Shown here one piece after another: positions 50,894-60,134 of a stretch of 64,000 bases of DNA; within the stretch, counting starts at the first letter, position 1; each line of letters begins with the position of its first letter. The stretch covers positions 3,286,001 to 3,350,000 of the forward strand of contig NZ_CP134049.1 in NCBI RefSeq assembly GCF_031582965.1, given 5' to 3'. The notes beneath the pieces were generated by a model. The model ran no database searches and had not been told where the DNA came from. It saw only the letters and a list, made by a program, of their open reading frames with translations. Origin of the DNA: Bacillus sp. NEB1478. GTDB lineage: Bacteria; Bacillota; Bacilli; Bacillales; Fictibacillaceae. A program made the translations under genes and the position numbers.

Positions 50894-52120
50894 TTACTTA
50901 CTTTGGTATACATCGAGCACACATTGCCATCCATAGCATTCTGATGGTACTTTCAAATTATTGATCCATACTTTTTCTTTTGCATTTAAATTGTCCTTTT
51001 TCATCACTATCGTATGGTTCAGGTTAGAGTCTGTTCTAACCCAAATTAAGCCACCCTCGATAAGCATTTTCGGATAAACATCTGCCATTCCCTTTGGATA
51101 TGTAATTTGCTTTGAACTTCCATCTCGTACATTAACTAAGGTTAAAAATGGCTTTGGTCTTTGTTCTTGCGCGATATTCCAGCCGCTTTCTTTTTGGCGG
51201 CTCAGCACGATTTCTTCTTTACTTCTCCATGTGAAATCCCCATCAGCAAAACCTGCTCTGCCAAGTCCATTTTCATTTTCGGTTTTCGCATCCCAGATTG
51301 TTAATTTCTTGTTTTCAGTAATAAGTCTTCCGATCCCTTTAATATAAGCCAGCTTCTCAAACTTTGGAGACCAGTTAAACCAGTTTGGATTACTGAGCAT
51401 TTCCCCTACTATTTTTGTTGTCGCTCCGTCTTTCGATACAACCATTAATGTATTGCTGTCAGCCGATAGTGATGCTGTCGGACAAGCAATAAAGGCAAAC
51501 TCATTTTCTTCTGCTGACCATTTAAATTTCGAAGTGCCTATTGCAAAAAAGGACTCGCTTTCTTTTGGCAGTGTAGTAAGCAGTTTCACCTTTTTTAAAT
51601 CACCATTTGCATCATATGGAACTGTAAAAATGCTCACAGGTGTCCAGCCACTTGGCTCTAGATTTGCAGATGAAGATACAACAAAATTTTTTCCGTCAGG
51701 TGTCCAACTATAATTACCTGCACCTAGAGTTACATTCTGAAAAGATGAAGCCGGCTTTGATACATCAATAACATTGAGAACTCCGTCGCTTTTCCATGCT
51801 AATAAAGGTTCAGTTGGTGACCACCTAGGCATTGAGGCATTCGAAGTAAATACTCTTCTTTTCAAACGTGTCACTCTGTTGTAAACCCATAGTTCTTTGG
51901 AATCTCCAGAAAGATAACTGATATAAATACCATTGCTTGATATTCTCGGATAAGACAATTTTGGTCCTTCAACTATTTTTCTTTCGACATCACCATCAAT
52001 ATAATATAATCCGTCATCTCGGACAAAAGCTGCTTGATTGCCGGCTGCATCAACATTCAACTCATGAGAACCAAAGAATACAGTGATAATAAAAAACACC
52101 AAAATAAATCTACGTCTCAA
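50894..52120 (-). CDS. Secreted TolB/WD40-like beta-propeller protein
   Basis: About 408 residues: a signal peptide (RRRFILVFFIITVFFGSHEL...DAAG), then repeated blades of the form YPRISSNGIYISYLSGDSKE, PRWSPTEPLLAWKSDG and WTPDGKNFVVSSSA, as in TolB-type propellers. Function unknown; likely extracytoplasmic binding. The start is ambiguous: RBS GAGGTG best suits TTG 52120, with GTG 52123 and ATG 52150 as alternatives. It is monocistronic and next to arsC without obvious link to it. Confidence 0.78.
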   Translation of the reverse strand: MRRRFILVFFIITVFFGSHELNVDAAGNQAAFVRDDGLYYIDGDVERKIVEGPKLSYPRISSNGIYISYLSGDSKELWVYNRVTRLKRRVFTSNASMPRWSPTEPLLAWKSDGVLNVIDVSKPASSFQNVTLGAGNYSWTPDGKNFVVSSSANLEPSGWTPVSIFTVPYDANGDLKKVKLLTTLPKESESFFAIGTSKFKWSAEENEFAFIACPTASLSADSNTLMVVSKDGATTKIVGEMLSNPNWFNWSPKFEKLAYIKGIGRLITENKKLTIWDAKTENENGLGRAGFADGDFTWRSKEEIVLSRQKESGWNIAQEQRPKPFLTLVNVRDGSSKQITYPKGMADVYPKMLIEGGLIWVRTDSNLNHTIVMKKDNLNAKEKVWINNLKVPSECYGWQCVLDVYQSK

Positions 52121-52212
52121 CACGATCACCTCTTTATTAAAATGAGCCATTGAGACAAAACCATACTAAAAAACTCAAAAACCAACTGGTTCCTGAGCCA
52201 TTTAATCGTAAT

Positions 52213-52614
52213 TTATTCTCCTGTTTCAGCAAAACGCTTAACGCGAGCTCCTATTTCGTCGCGTACACGCTGAAACTCGCTCCATTCTTTTCCTGCAGGA
52301 TCATCGAATCCCCAATGTTCACGCTTTTTATGCGGTGGTGTAGCAGGACAAACATCATTGGCATGTCCACATAACGTTACAACTAAATCCGCTTTTTCTA
52401 ATATGTCCTTATCAATCACATCAGATGTTTGATTTGTTATATCAATTTTTACTTCGTTCATCGCTTTAACAGCGTTTGGGTTCACTCCATGAGCTTCGAT
52501 TCCAGCAGAATATACATCATATTTATCGCTCAGGTAGTGGTGTCCAAATCCTTCAGCCATCTGTGAGCGGCAAGAGTTCCCTGTACAAAGAAAATAGATA
52601 ATTGGTTTCGCCAT
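52213..52614 (-). CDS. arsC: Thioredoxin-coupled arsenate reductase ArsC
   Basis: A 133-residue low-molecular-weight phosphatase-like arsenate reductase. The P-loop is CTGNSCRSQ with catalytic Cys 10, and the redox pair Cys 82 and Cys 89 sits in [10 protein letters not shown], the same numbering as in B. subtilis and S. aureus ArsC. It reduces As(V) to As(III) for export by ArsB. ATG 52614 follows AGGAGG. It is divergent from arsR-arsB-arsI, sharing their operator region. Confidence 0.95.
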   Translation of the reverse strand: MAKPIIYFLCTGNSCRSQMAEGFGHHYLSDKYDVYSAGIEAHGVNPNAVKAMNEVKIDITNQTSDVIDKDILEKADLVVTLCGHANDVCPATPPHKKREHWGFDDPAGKEWSEFQRVRDEIGARVKRFAETGE

Positions 52615-52651
52615 TTTATGACCTCCTAATACTTCTTTCGTGACCATATTA

Positions 52652-52722
52652 ATATAAGTATATCCTTATATCAATATTTATTTATATAATCTTTGACATT
52701 CTATATAAACATATGGTTATAT
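52652..52722. promoter_or_regulatory. Two ArsR operators and promoter in the arsC/arsR intergenic region
   Basis: ATATAAGTATATCCTTATAT (52652-52671) and ATATAAACATATGGTTATAT (52703-52722) are two copies of one 20-bp inverted repeat, each near one of the divergent genes. TTGACA (52693-52698) with TTATAT 18 bp on forms a promoter for arsR whose -10 is inside the second operator. Confidence 0.8.
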
Positions 52723-52742
52723 ACTAATGAGGTGAAAGCGAT

Positions 52743-53063
52743 ATGGAACTGGATCAGTTGACCGATTGTTATAAAGCAATGGCAGACAAAACCCGATTAA
52801 ATATTTTAGCTTTACTCCGTCACGAAGAATTATGTGTATGTGAGTTAGTTGAAATTCTGCAAATGACACAACCAAGTATTTCACAGCACTTACGCAAATT
52901 AAAACAAGCTAAATTAGTAAAAGAAAGACGCAGCAGCCAATGGATCTTCTACTCCATCGATGGAGAGATTTATCCTTTTATAAAAGCAAACTTAGAAGCT
53001 CTGCCTGACATGTCAAATAAAATTGAACAACTTAAGAAATCTGGCGGGAAGGTTTGCTGCTAG
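52743..53063 (+). CDS. arsR: ArsR arsenite-responsive repressor
   Basis: A 106-residue ArsR/SmtB repressor. The As(III)-binding Cys pair is ELCVCEL (Cys 31 and Cys 33) ahead of the recognition helix PSISQHLRKLKQAKLV; a further CC ends the protein. It should repress arsR-arsB-arsI and the divergent arsC from the two operators upstream. Its start codon follows GAGGTGAAAGCGAT. Confidence 0.93.
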   Translation: MELDQLTDCYKAMADKTRLNILALLRHEELCVCELVEILQMTQPSISQHLRKLKQAKLVKERRSSQWIFYSIDGEIYPFIKANLEALPDMSNKIEQLKKSGGKVCC

Positions 53064-53093
53064 CTTAGAAAATCAGCAATTGGGGGAATTATT

Positions 53094-54395
53094 ATGGACA
53101 GCATGGCGATTACAGCCTTTGCTGTATTTTTGTTTACGCTTATTTTTGTTATATGGCAGCCGCGGGGACTTTCAATTGGCTGGTCTGCCACAATAGGAGC
53201 TGCGATCGCCCTGTTAACGAAAGTTGTTACTCCAGCTGACGTATGGACGGTTACAGGAATTGTATGGAACGCTACTTTAGCATTCGTTGCTATTATACTT
53301 ATTTCCATTATTTTAGATGAAATCGGATTCTTTGAATGGTCTGCCCTTCATATGGCAAGACTGGCGGGCGGTAATGGCAGGAAGATGTTTTTTTATGTCA
53401 TTTTACTTGGGGCAGCCGTAGCCGCTTTTTTTGCAAACGACGGTGCTGCTTTAATCCTGACGCCAATCGTTCTTGCACAAGTCAGAGCACTTAACTTTAA
53501 AGAATCTATGATCTTACCGTTTATTATGGCAAGTGGTTTTATTGCTGATACCACTTCATTGCCGCTCGTTGTATCAAACTTAGTGAACATCGTGTCCGCT
53601 GATTTCTTCAACATCGGTTTTGTTGAGTACGCGAGCCGCATGATCGTGCCGAACTTCTTTTCATTGTTTGCGAGCATGCTTGTCCTTTACGCATACTTCC
53701 GTAAAGACATTCCGGTAAATTACGATGTATCACAATTAAAACACCCAAAGGATGCAATTCGTGATCCAAAGATATTCAAGCTTTCTTGGTTCATACTAGC
53801 TGTTCTATTAATCGCATACTTAACAAGTGAGTTCATAGGAATTCCTGTATCCTTTATCGCTGGTGCAGCTGCGGTATTCTTTATTTTTGCTGCACGTAAT
53901 AGCCCTGCCATCCATACAAAAAAGGTTATCAAAGATGCACCTTGGACGGTTGTTGTTTTCTCGATAGGAATGTATGTCGTCGTATACGGTCTTCGCAACG
54001 CCGGATTAACAGACATGCTTGGAGATTGGATACAAGTGATTGCAGATCAAGGCTTATTCTCGGCCACAATTGGAATGGGCTTTCTTGCTGCCTTTTTATC
54101 ATCCATCATGAACAACATGCCGACAGTAATGATCGATGCACTAGCCATTCATGGAACAAATACATCTGGCGTTATCCGAGAAGCTTTAATTTTTGCTAAC
54201 GTGATCGGTTCTGACTTAGGTCCTAAAATAACACCTATCGGATCATTAGCAACGCTTTTATGGCTTCATGTATTATCGAAAAAAGGGATTAAGATCACTT
54301 GGGGTTATTATTTTAAAATCGGTATCATTTTAACAATTCCAACTTTATTTATTACCCTAGCAGGGCTTTACTTATGGCTTCTGCTTATATCTTAA
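53094..54395 (+). CDS. arsB: ArsB arsenite efflux permease
   Basis: A 433-residue ion transporter-superfamily permease with about twelve helices that exports arsenite. [18 protein letters not shown] and [20 protein letters not shown] are the paired intramembrane loops of Ars[18 protein letters not shown] is another conserved segment. It follows arsR by 30 bp and overlaps the region just before arsI. GGGGG precedes ATG 53094. Confidence 0.95.
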   Translation: MDSMAITAFAVFLFTLIFVIWQPRGLSIGWSATIGAAIALLTKVVTPADVWTVTGIVWNATLAFVAIILISIILDEIGFFEWSALHMARLAGGNGRKMFFYVILLGAAVAAFFANDGAALILTPIVLAQVRALNFKESMILPFIMASGFIADTTSLPLVVSNLVNIVSADFFNIGFVEYASRMIVPNFFSLFASMLVLYAYFRKDIPVNYDVSQLKHPKDAIRDPKIFKLSWFILAVLLIAYLTSEFIGIPVSFIAGAAAVFFIFAARNSPAIHTKKVIKDAPWTVVVFSIGMYVVVYGLRNAGLTDMLGDWIQVIADQGLFSATIGMGFLAAFLSSIMNNMPTVMIDALAIHGTNTSGVIREALIFANVIGSDLGPKITPIGSLATLLWLHVLSKKGIKITWGYYFKIGIILTIPTLFITLAGLYLWLLLIS

Positions 54396-54415
54396 TACAA
54401 GGAGAGTGCAAAATC

Positions 54416-54880
54416 ATGATTCAACGTATGCATGTTGCTGTTAACTGTACAGACTTAGAGAAATCTCTTACGTTTTATAAAAGCTTTTTCGGTCAGGAAC
54501 CAGCAAAAATAAAAGAAAACTACGCAAAATTCGAACTAGATGAGCCAGCTCTTCACTTTTCATTAAATGTACGTCCCTTTGAAAAAGAAGGTGTCCTTAA
54601 TCATTTAGGTTTTCAAGTTAACAAAACAGAAGATGTACTAGCGGTGGGCGAAAGACTTAGAGAAGCCGGACTTCTTTTAATCGATGAAATGGATACAACT
54701 TGCTGCTATGCGGTTCAAGATAAAGTATGGGTATATGACCCAGACGGTAACGCATGGGAAATCTTCTACACAAAAGAAGATTCCGAATTCGAATCTGCAG
54801 GAGATGCACGTGATTTATCATTATGCTGTGCTCCTCCACAGAACCCACAAACCATTCAATTAGGTTTTACAAAAAAATAA
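54416..54880 (+). CDS. arsI: ArsI/CadI-type VOC-fold protein (C-As lyase family)
   Basis: A 154-residue vicinal-oxygen-chelate protein. MIQRMHVAVNCTDLEKSLTF starts the fold; the thiol pair in DTTCCYAVQDKVWVYDPDG matches the substrate-binding Cys pair of ArsI, the dioxygenase that cleaves methyl-arsenic and aryl-arsenic bonds. His and Glu metal ligands are at HVAV, HFSL and WEIFYTK. A last CC is near the C-terminus (LCCAPP). The B. subtilis ars operon contains a relative, YqcK. ATG 54416 follows AAGGAGAG and lies 20 bp after arsB. Confidence 0.9.
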   Translation: MIQRMHVAVNCTDLEKSLTFYKSFFGQEPAKIKENYAKFELDEPALHFSLNVRPFEKEGVLNHLGFQVNKTEDVLAVGERLREAGLLLIDEMDTTCCYAVQDKVWVYDPDGNAWEIFYTKEDSEFESAGDARDLSLCCAPPQNPQTIQLGFTKK

Positions 54881-54884
54881 AACA

Positions 54885-54928
54885 TAAAAAATCCCTCTGC
54901 CGCGTAAAAAAAGCAGGGGATTTTTTTC
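54885..54928. terminator. Terminator of ars operon
   Basis: AAAATCCCTCTGC, loop, GCAGGGGATTTTTTT; also suits the opposite strand. Confidence 0.88.
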
Positions 54929-55123
54929 TTAAATGGCAGACAAAGCAATTATTTCATCAGTCCTTATGATGATCTGGTCAAATTGCTCATGATCATTACG
55001 CATGACACTTATTATAATAAATTCTCTTTCAACTACTTTAAGTCTGCCTTTGTATGTCTTCTTCACTGTATCCACAGCGACTTGCCTCTCAATTAGACGC
55101 ATAGCTTCTCGTCTGAAGCCCAT
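54929..55123 (-). CDS. 64-residue conserved-looking small protein, unknown
   Basis: A basic N-terminus (MGFRREAMRLIERQ) followed by two probable beta hairpins (VVEREFIIISVMR, QIIIRTDEIIALSAI). It resembles a small RNA- or ligand-binding barrel, but no family is recognised. GAAGGGTGAG lies upstream of ATG 55123. It shares the terminator with the ars operon. Confidence 0.6.
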   Translation of the reverse strand: MGFRREAMRLIERQVAVDTVKKTYKGRLKVVEREFIIISVMRNDHEQFDQIIIRTDEIIALSAI

Positions 55124-55281
55124 TCTTTTGACTCACCCTTCCCATTTAGTACAACAAGGGTCTTATATTCTATTACATGCAAGATGTTCATAAAAAGACA
55201 CGGACAAACACACCAGGTCAAATGACTATTCTGGGACAAACAAGCATATATATGAGTAATAAAAGTACAAGGATGATTGCC

Positions 55282-55872
55282 ATGATGAGACGTACTGTTG
55301 CTATATTTTTCGGCAGCATATTAGTTGGCATTGGTATTAACGGATTTATTGTTCCTTTTCATCTTCTTGATGGCGGGATGATTGGAATAAGCCTTCTTGT
55401 AAAATATGTATGGGGATATAAGATTGGTATGACACTCGTAATTTTAAGTCTGCCTATTTATCTGATGGCCTGGAAGCTTGAACGGCGCTATTTTATTAAC
55501 AGTATACATGGACTTCTCGTTTCTTCACTTATTATTGATCTTCTTACTCCATTAAGAGGGATGTTTACCGTATCAATCATGGAAAGTTCAGTTATAGGCG
55601 GTCTGTGTATCGGAACAGGAATCGGCTGGATGCTTCGTCATGAAACGAGTACAGGCGGCACCGATCTTTTGGCTCTTTTTGTTTCCAGATGGTTTTCGAT
55701 TAATGTCGGGATGGTTATCTTTCTAATTGATGCAGCAGTTATTCTTGCAGGACTGTATGTTATGGGAGAAGGTATATTATTCTACTCGCTAGTTACCATT
55801 CTTTCAGTTGGTTTTGCAACGATGACCATGACCCTCATCCGGTCGATTAATTTTTATAAAAGCACTTCTTGA
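55282..55872 (+). CDS. YitT/DUF161 family membrane protein
   Basis: About 196 residues with five to six membrane helices. The conserved family stretch NGFIVPFHLLDGGMIGISLL lies in the first 45 residues, and GTGIGWMLRHETSTGGTDLL in the middle. It lacks the C-terminal DUF2179 domain of longer YitT proteins. Function unknown. AAGGA precedes ATG 55282; longer frames up to 55177 lack a ribosome binding site. Confidence 0.8.
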   Translation: MMRRTVAIFFGSILVGIGINGFIVPFHLLDGGMIGISLLVKYVWGYKIGMTLVILSLPIYLMAWKLERRYFINSIHGLLVSSLIIDLLTPLRGMFTVSIMESSVIGGLCIGTGIGWMLRHETSTGGTDLLALFVSRWFSINVGMVIFLIDAAVILAGLYVMGEGILFYSLVTILSVGFATMTMTLIRSINFYKSTS

Positions 55873-56041
55873 GGGGGTCTGACCCCCAACCATATATTTC
55901 TCTGAACAAATTTCTCTATTTGTTCAGGGAATTTCCTTCATTTCTTTATTAAACAGATGATGATTTCATTTTTCTTTATTTCAAAACAGCACTTGATCGT
56001 AATATTTCCGAGTATATTGGACTATGTCAAATATTGACGAC

Positions 56042-56150
56042 TCGGGAGTATATGCTAAAAACTCGTTGGATTATGAGTGAATTTCGTTGGATTATAACAA
56101 ATTCTCGTTGGATTATGTGTGAAACTCGTTGGATTATTCATTCAGCTGCG
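56042..56150 (+). repeat. Array D of strictly 21-bp periodic units (TCGTTGGATTAT core)
   Basis: Units start at 56042, 56063, 56084, 56105, 56126 and 56147, exactly 21 bp apart. The four central ones share TCGTTGGATTAT followed by nine variable bases. Because 21 is divisible by three, an open frame through the array encodes TRWIMSE-like heptapeptides, which I regard as a by-product. Confidence 0.88.
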
Positions 56151-56242
56151 TGGGAAAGAGAAAAAAGATGCCTCGAAAAAGGTTTTTTCTTATCTATGGA
56201 GATATATGTTAGCTTAATAATCACCAAATATTACTCTGAAAC

Positions 56243-56295
56243 AAAAAAAGCTCCGTCAAACTACTTTTTAAGTGTAGTGACAGAGCTTTTTTCAT
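56243..56295 (-). terminator. Terminator of the TSUP gene
   Basis: On the minus strand AAAAAAGCTCTGTC ... GACGGAGCTTTTTTT with an inner ACTACA/TAGT stem. Confidence 0.85.
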
Positions 56296-57071
56296 ATTAA
56301 AATGTCGAACCAGATTTTAAGTGCAGTGGCGATAATAAGTGCCGCTAAGACAACTTGCAGAAATTTTGTATTTGATTTTTTACCTATTCTGGCTCCAAGC
56401 GGTGACGCGATTAAACTAGCGACAACCAAAATTAAAGCCGGCCAAAACAAAATTTGTCCTGTTGAAATTTTTCCCGCAATAGATCCGATAGAAGAAATGA
56501 ATGTGATCGCTAGTGAAGAGGCAATCGTCATTCGTGTTGGAATTTTTAGTACAACAAGCATAATAGGGACTAAAATAAATGCACCGCCTGCTCCTACAAT
56601 TCCCGCAGCTAGACCTACTACAAAAGCAAGAACAGCTGCAACCCATTTGTTGAAATGAACTTGATCATTTGGAATATCATCTATCCCTTTTTTCGGTATA
56701 AACATCAATACTGCTGCAATTACCGCTAACACTCCATATACAACATTAACCTGTTCATCAGTCAATAATCGTGAGCCGAATCCGCCGATAAAACTTCCTA
56801 ACAATACGCTTAATCCCATATAGAGGATCAGTGCTTTATTTAAATATCCACCTTTTCTATATGCCCATACACCGCCGATCGTAGCAAAAAAAACCTGGAC
56901 CGCGCTTATCCCGGATACTTCATGTGGCGAAAAAGCTAAAAACCCTAATAATGCAGGGATAAAGAGAAGCATTGGATAGTTTATAATGGATCCACCGATA
57001 CCGACCATTCCAGATATAAAAGAACCTATAAAGCCGATTAAGAAAATAGTAATAATAAAACTAATATCCAT
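56292..57071 (-). CDS. TSUP (TauE/SafE) family sulfite/sulfur-compound exporter
   Basis: A 259-residue, eight-helix transporter of the TauE/SafE family. Both halves have the family G-rich motif ([17 protein letters not shown] at about 21-37 and [17 protein letters not shown] in the second half). In persulfide-detoxification operons such proteins are thought to export sulfite or thiosulfate. It is last in a run of five minus-strand sulfur genes, 30 bp behind the DsrE gene. ATG 57071 chosen; ribosome binding site AAGGGGG is a little distant. Confidence 0.85.
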   Translation of the reverse strand: MDISFIITIFLIGFIGSFISGMVGIGGSIINYPMLLFIPALLGFLAFSPHEVSGISAVQVFFATIGGVWAYRKGGYLNKALILYMGLSVLLGSFIGGFGSRLLTDEQVNVVYGVLAVIAAVLMFIPKKGIDDIPNDQVHFNKWVAAVLAFVVGLAAGIVGAGGAFILVPIMLVVLKIPTRMTIASSLAITFISSIGSIAGKISTGQILFWPALILVVASLIASPLGARIGKKSNTKFLQVVLAALIIATALKIWFDILI

Positions 57072-57101
57072 GGCTTTTCCATCCCCCTTCACTGAAACCA
57101 A

Positions 57102-57587
57102 TTAGATAAACAAGTTAATCTTAGATTCATCAGCATCAGCAAGATATGAAGCCACACCCGCATAATCTAACCCGTCTATAAGCTCATCTTGTGTAATACC
57201 CATAACGTCCATCGACATTGTACAAGCGACCATCTTAACATCGAGATCTTGAGCCATATCAATCAACTCTTTAAGCGAAACAATATTTTTCTTTTTCATT
57301 GTGTACTTCATCATTTTTCCGCCAAGACCGCCAAAATTCATTTTGGAAATACCCAGCTTTTCTGGTCCTCTTGGCATCATTGCTGCAAACATTTTATCCA
57401 TGAAAGATTTTTTTCCGACATTCACATATTCTTCTTTTCTTAAAATGTTGAGTCCCCAGAATGTAAAGAACATCGTAACTTGTTTCCCCATAGCTGCAGC
57501 CCCAGTTGCAATGATGAAACTTGCCATTGCTTTATCAAGATCACCGCTGAAGACTACCATTGTTGATTTATTTTGTTGCTGTTCCAT
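57102..57587 (-). CDS. DsrE/DsrF/DrsH-like family protein (YrkE-like)
   Basis: A 161-residue DsrE-fold protein. FSGDLDKAMASFIIATGAAA starts the fold, and the probable sulfur-carrying Cys is in VKMVACTMSMDVMGI (about 116-130). It resembles B. subtilis YrkE, which sits with YrkF/YrkH/YrkI in a similar operon. Such proteins hand on sulfane sulfur. A long CstR-type operator lies just upstream (57609-57636). GGAGAG precedes ATG 57587. Confidence 0.9.
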   Translation of the reverse strand: MEQQQNKSTMVVFSGDLDKAMASFIIATGAAAMGKQVTMFFTFWGLNILRKEEYVNVGKKSFMDKMFAAMMPRGPEKLGISKMNFGGLGGKMMKYTMKKKNIVSLKELIDMAQDLDVKMVACTMSMDVMGITQDELIDGLDYAGVASYLADADESKINLFI

Positions 57588-57608
57588 AGCTATCTCTCCT
57601 TTTTTAAA

Positions 57609-57636
57609 CCAATACCTATACGGCTATAGGTATTGG
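57609..57636. promoter_or_regulatory. CstR/CsoR-type operator upstream of the DsrE gene
   Basis: CCAATACCTATA and TATAGGTATTGG, 12-bp perfect arms around CGGC. Core ATACC/GGTAT as in four other sites near this regulon. Confidence 0.8.
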
Positions 57637-57659
57637 TATTTCTATTAAAAATACCGGGC

Positions 57660-57887
57660 TTAGCCTTTTTGAATATAAAATTTGAATACGCCGTCTTCTT
57701 CTTTGTGGTCTAATAATTCATGACCAGAAGATTTTGACCATGCAGATAAGTCATTTACTGCTCCCTTATCTGTTGCAAGGACTTCTAAAATATCACCGCT
57801 CTGTAAAGTATCCATCGCTTTTTTCGTCTTTACGATTGGCATTGGGCAAGATAACCCTTTAGTATCTAAAGTTTGTGTTACGTTCAT
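57660..57887 (-). CDS. TusA-family sulfurtransferase (sulfur carrier)
   Basis: A 75-residue TusA/SirA-fold protein with the active-site motif LDTKGLSCPMPIVKTKKAM (Cys 14), which carries persulfide sulfur between enzymes. It is near-identical in its first 30 residues to the TusA domain of the fusion protein at 59087, suggesting duplication inside the operon. AGGAGG precedes ATG 57887. It sits between the persulfide dioxygenase-type gene and the DsrE gene. Confidence 0.92.
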   Translation of the reverse strand: MNVTQTLDTKGLSCPMPIVKTKKAMDTLQSGDILEVLATDKGAVNDLSAWSKSSGHELLDHKEEDGVFKFYIQKG

Positions 57888-57922
57888 TTGAAGAACCTCC
57901 TGGTAATTTAAGTTTTGTTAAC

Positions 57923-59047
57923 TTACTCTGTAATTGCACAACGGTTTGGACCAATTTCCATCTCACGCTGTTCGTCAGCTGCAGGATCGATTTTACCCAT
58001 GTTTGTCTGACGGATTTCTTGGTACGCGTTAGGCTGAGGCGGTAAGTTTTCTGTTACAGCCTTACGGAATTCATCATCACTTTCAATCTTTAATCCATCA
58101 TTCTTATCGAATAATTCACCTAGTGGAGCAGAAACAGCACCTTTTTCATCAAGTTCGCTGATCTTACCAAAGTGAGCTGGCAATACGACTAAATCTTTTG
58201 AAAGACTGTTGTATTTGTTGTATAGAGAATCACGCAAATCACTTACCCAATCTTCTGCTTTACCTGCAAGGTCAGGACGTCCGATCGAATCGACAAACAG
58301 TATATCTCCTGAAAGCAAGTATTGTCCGTCAACGATCATAGAAGTACTTCCGATCGTATGTCCTGGAGTATACAATGGCTGAATTTCAATCTTCGTATTC
58401 CCGATCGTAATGTCTTTACCTTCTTCTAATGCTTCATAAGAAAACGTTACTTCCTCAGCATCTTTTGGAGGCAACCAGTATGTTCCGTTTGTTTTTTCCG
58501 CAAGTCGGCGTCCGCCTGAAATGTGGTCAGCATGCAGATGGGTATCGATCAAGTTCTTAATTTCTAGACCATTTTCTTTTGCAAAATCTTCATAAGCTTC
58601 AATCGTACGAGCAGTGTCAATAATTGCTGCTTCTCCGTCCGATTCAACAAGGTAAGAAAGACACCCTTTACCGATACGGTTGAACTGATAGATAGAGCCG
58701 CCATCCTTTAAGTCGCCAATCTTAACTGGCATCAAATATTCGCTCCAAGCTTTCATTCCGCCTTCAAGATAATAAACATCTTTAATGCCTGCTTCATCAA
58801 GCATCTCTGCAACCATTACTGAAGAGCCTTCTTTAGCACAAACAACTAACACTTCTTCTTTTGGAAGGTGTTCTAGCACATCTTCAACACCATCAATTAA
58901 ATCGAAGTACGGACGGTTAATGGATTCAATACCTTTTCCTTCGATCTTCCAGTCTGAAAAATCACTTTCATTGCGAACATCAAGAATAAACATTTTTCCT
59001 TCAACAACTCTTTTTGCTACTTCTTTAGCTGATAATGCTTTTATCAC
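57923..59047 (-). CDS. Rhodanese-metallo-beta-lactamase fusion (CstB/YrkH-like persulfide dioxygenase type)
   Basis: A 374-residue protein: N-terminal rhodanese (about 5-112) with the active Cys in [11 protein letters not shown], then an ETHE1-like metallo-beta-lactamase domain with [23 protein letters not shown] and LSGDILF as iron-ligand motifs, and a C-terminal tail with a Cys (GPNRCAITE). It resembles B. subtilis YrkH and S. aureus CstB, which oxidises persulfides to thiosulfate; domain order differs from CstB. It starts with GTG 59047. The ribosome binding site GGGAGG is part of an operator-like palindrome. Confidence 0.88.
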   Translation of the reverse strand: MIKALSAKEVAKRVVEGKMFILDVRNESDFSDWKIEGKGIESINRPYFDLIDGVEDVLEHLPKEEVLVVCAKEGSSVMVAEMLDEAGIKDVYYLEGGMKAWSEYLMPVKIGDLKDGGSIYQFNRIGKGCLSYLVESDGEAAIIDTARTIEAYEDFAKENGLEIKNLIDTHLHADHISGGRRLAEKTNGTYWLPPKDAEEVTFSYEALEEGKDITIGNTKIEIQPLYTPGHTIGSTSMIVDGQYLLSGDILFVDSIGRPDLAGKAEDWVSDLRDSLYNKYNSLSKDLVVLPAHFGKISELDEKGAVSAPLGELFDKNDGLKIESDDEFRKAVTENLPPQPNAYQEIRQTNMGKIDPAADEQREMEIGPNRCAITE

Positions 59048-59052
59048 AACAA

Positions 59053-59068
59053 ATACCTCCCTAGGTAT
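59053..59068. promoter_or_regulatory. CstR-type palindrome overlapping the ribosome binding site
   Basis: ATACCTCCCTAGGTAT on + strand; on the transcript strand ATACCTAGGGAGGTAT contains the Shine-Dalgarno GGGAGG for the fusion gene five bases before its GTG. It could be a repressor site or an RNA hairpin hiding the ribosome binding site. Confidence 0.65.
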
Positions 59069-59086
59069 ATCCTTATTTAAAATTTT

Positions 59087-59659
59087 TTACTGGGAATCTA
59101 CAGGTCCGGTCCATTCAGACATTCCAGGCAATACGTTTTTCACACGCTCAAAACCATTTTCAGATAAAATTTGTGCAGCCATGTCACTTCTGCTTCCTGT
59201 ACGGCATACAACATGAATTTCTTTATTTTTATCAAGCGTATCTAACTTATTTTCAAGTTCACCTAGAGGAATTGATACTGCCCCCGGTATACGTTTAAAC
59301 TCGTACTCTGCCGGTTCTCTTACATCCAGCACAATCATGTTGTCTTTATTTTCGGATAGAGCGTTCTCTAATTCATCATTTTGGATCGTGTGTTCAAACT
59401 CTGCAGCTTCTTTAACTTCATTTGGATTCGATTTTCTTAAATAATGCTTAAGGACATCTCCTTCTTCTTTTGTCCCTAAATATTGGTTTCCTGTATTTCG
59501 AGCCCAGCCTTGTATATCAGCCAAAGAACCTTTATCTGTTGCTTGAACTTCAATTACTTGACCTGCTTCCAGCTGATCCATTGCTTTTTTTGTTTTTACA
59601 ATCGGCATCGGACATGATAATCCTTTACAATCTAAAACTTGATCTACTTTAATACTCAT
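59087..59659 (-). CDS. TusA-rhodanese fusion protein (CstA/YrkF-like)
   Basis: A 190-residue two-domain sulfurtransferase: TusA domain (1-72) with LDCKGLSCPMPIVKTKKAM (Cys 15) and rhodanese domain (about 95-190) with the active Cys in HVVCRTGSRSD. This is the arrangement of B. subtilis YrkF and the N-terminal part of S. aureus CstA, which take up sulfane sulfur from persulfides. GGAGGG precedes ATG 59659. Confidence 0.92.
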   Translation of the reverse strand: MSIKVDQVLDCKGLSCPMPIVKTKKAMDQLEAGQVIEVQATDKGSLADIQGWARNTGNQYLGTKEEGDVLKHYLRKSNPNEVKEAAEFEHTIQNDELENALSENKDNMIVLDVREPAEYEFKRIPGAVSIPLGELENKLDTLDKNKEIHVVCRTGSRSDMAAQILSENGFERVKNVLPGMSEWTGPVDSQ

Positions 59660-59686
59660 TTAATAAATCCCTCCATACAATCTGTA

Positions 59687-59989
59687 TTATTTTGTTTGAC
59701 CTTTCCAATTCAACATTCCGCCTGTCATATTCGTAACTTTGAAATTGTTTTCGGATAAGATACCGCATGCTTTTTCACTTCTTTTACCCGATCGGCAAAC
59801 CATAATGTACTCTTTTGATTGATCTAATTCATGTAATCTATTTGGAACTTCTCCAAGCGGAATATGCTTTGCGCCTGAGATCATGCCTTGTGCAACTTCA
59901 TCATCTTCACGAACATCAATAATGTTTAATCCGCTTCCTTCTTTTAGTAAATCCTCAACTTTTTGTGGATCTATTGTTTTTAATGGCAT
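59687..59989 (-). CDS. Single-domain rhodanese
   Basis: A 100-residue rhodanese (thiosulfate sulfurtransferase fold). The active-site loop is MVCRSGKRSEKA, with Cys near 65; NIIDVREDDEVAQGMISGAK is the typical CH2A-type stretch before it. It moves sulfane sulfur, probably to the TusA proteins downstream. AAAGGAGGG precedes ATG 59989. Two CstR-type operators lie just upstream, so it probably opens the transcript. Confidence 0.92.
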   Translation of the reverse strand: MPLKTIDPQKVEDLLKEGSGLNIIDVREDDEVAQGMISGAKHIPLGEVPNRLHELDQSKEYIMVCRSGKRSEKACGILSENNFKVTNMTGGMLNWKGQTK

Positions 59990-60012
59990 ATACTGCGCCC
60001 TCCTTTATACTT

Positions 60013-60085
60013 ATACCCGTATAGGTATGTTTAAGATCAAAAAAATATAATCATTTGCATTTTTACAAAATACCCATAGGGGTAT
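60013..60085. promoter_or_regulatory. Two CstR operators upstream of the rhodanese gene
   Basis: ATACCCGTATAGGTAT (60013-60028) and ATACCCATAGGGGTAT (60070-60085). Spacing of 57 bp would place them around the promoter of the sulfur operon. Confidence 0.82.
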
Positions 60086-60134
60086 ATTAAAACATAAAAG
60101 ATAATCTGTCAACAGTCTTTGCTTTTGACAGATA

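Noticed and set aside
56034..56300. Open frame of 88 codons encoding TRWI/MSEF-like heptad repeats
   Set aside because: It arises because array D has a 21-bp period, divisible by three; no ribosome binding site, and the non-repeat part has no family resemblance.
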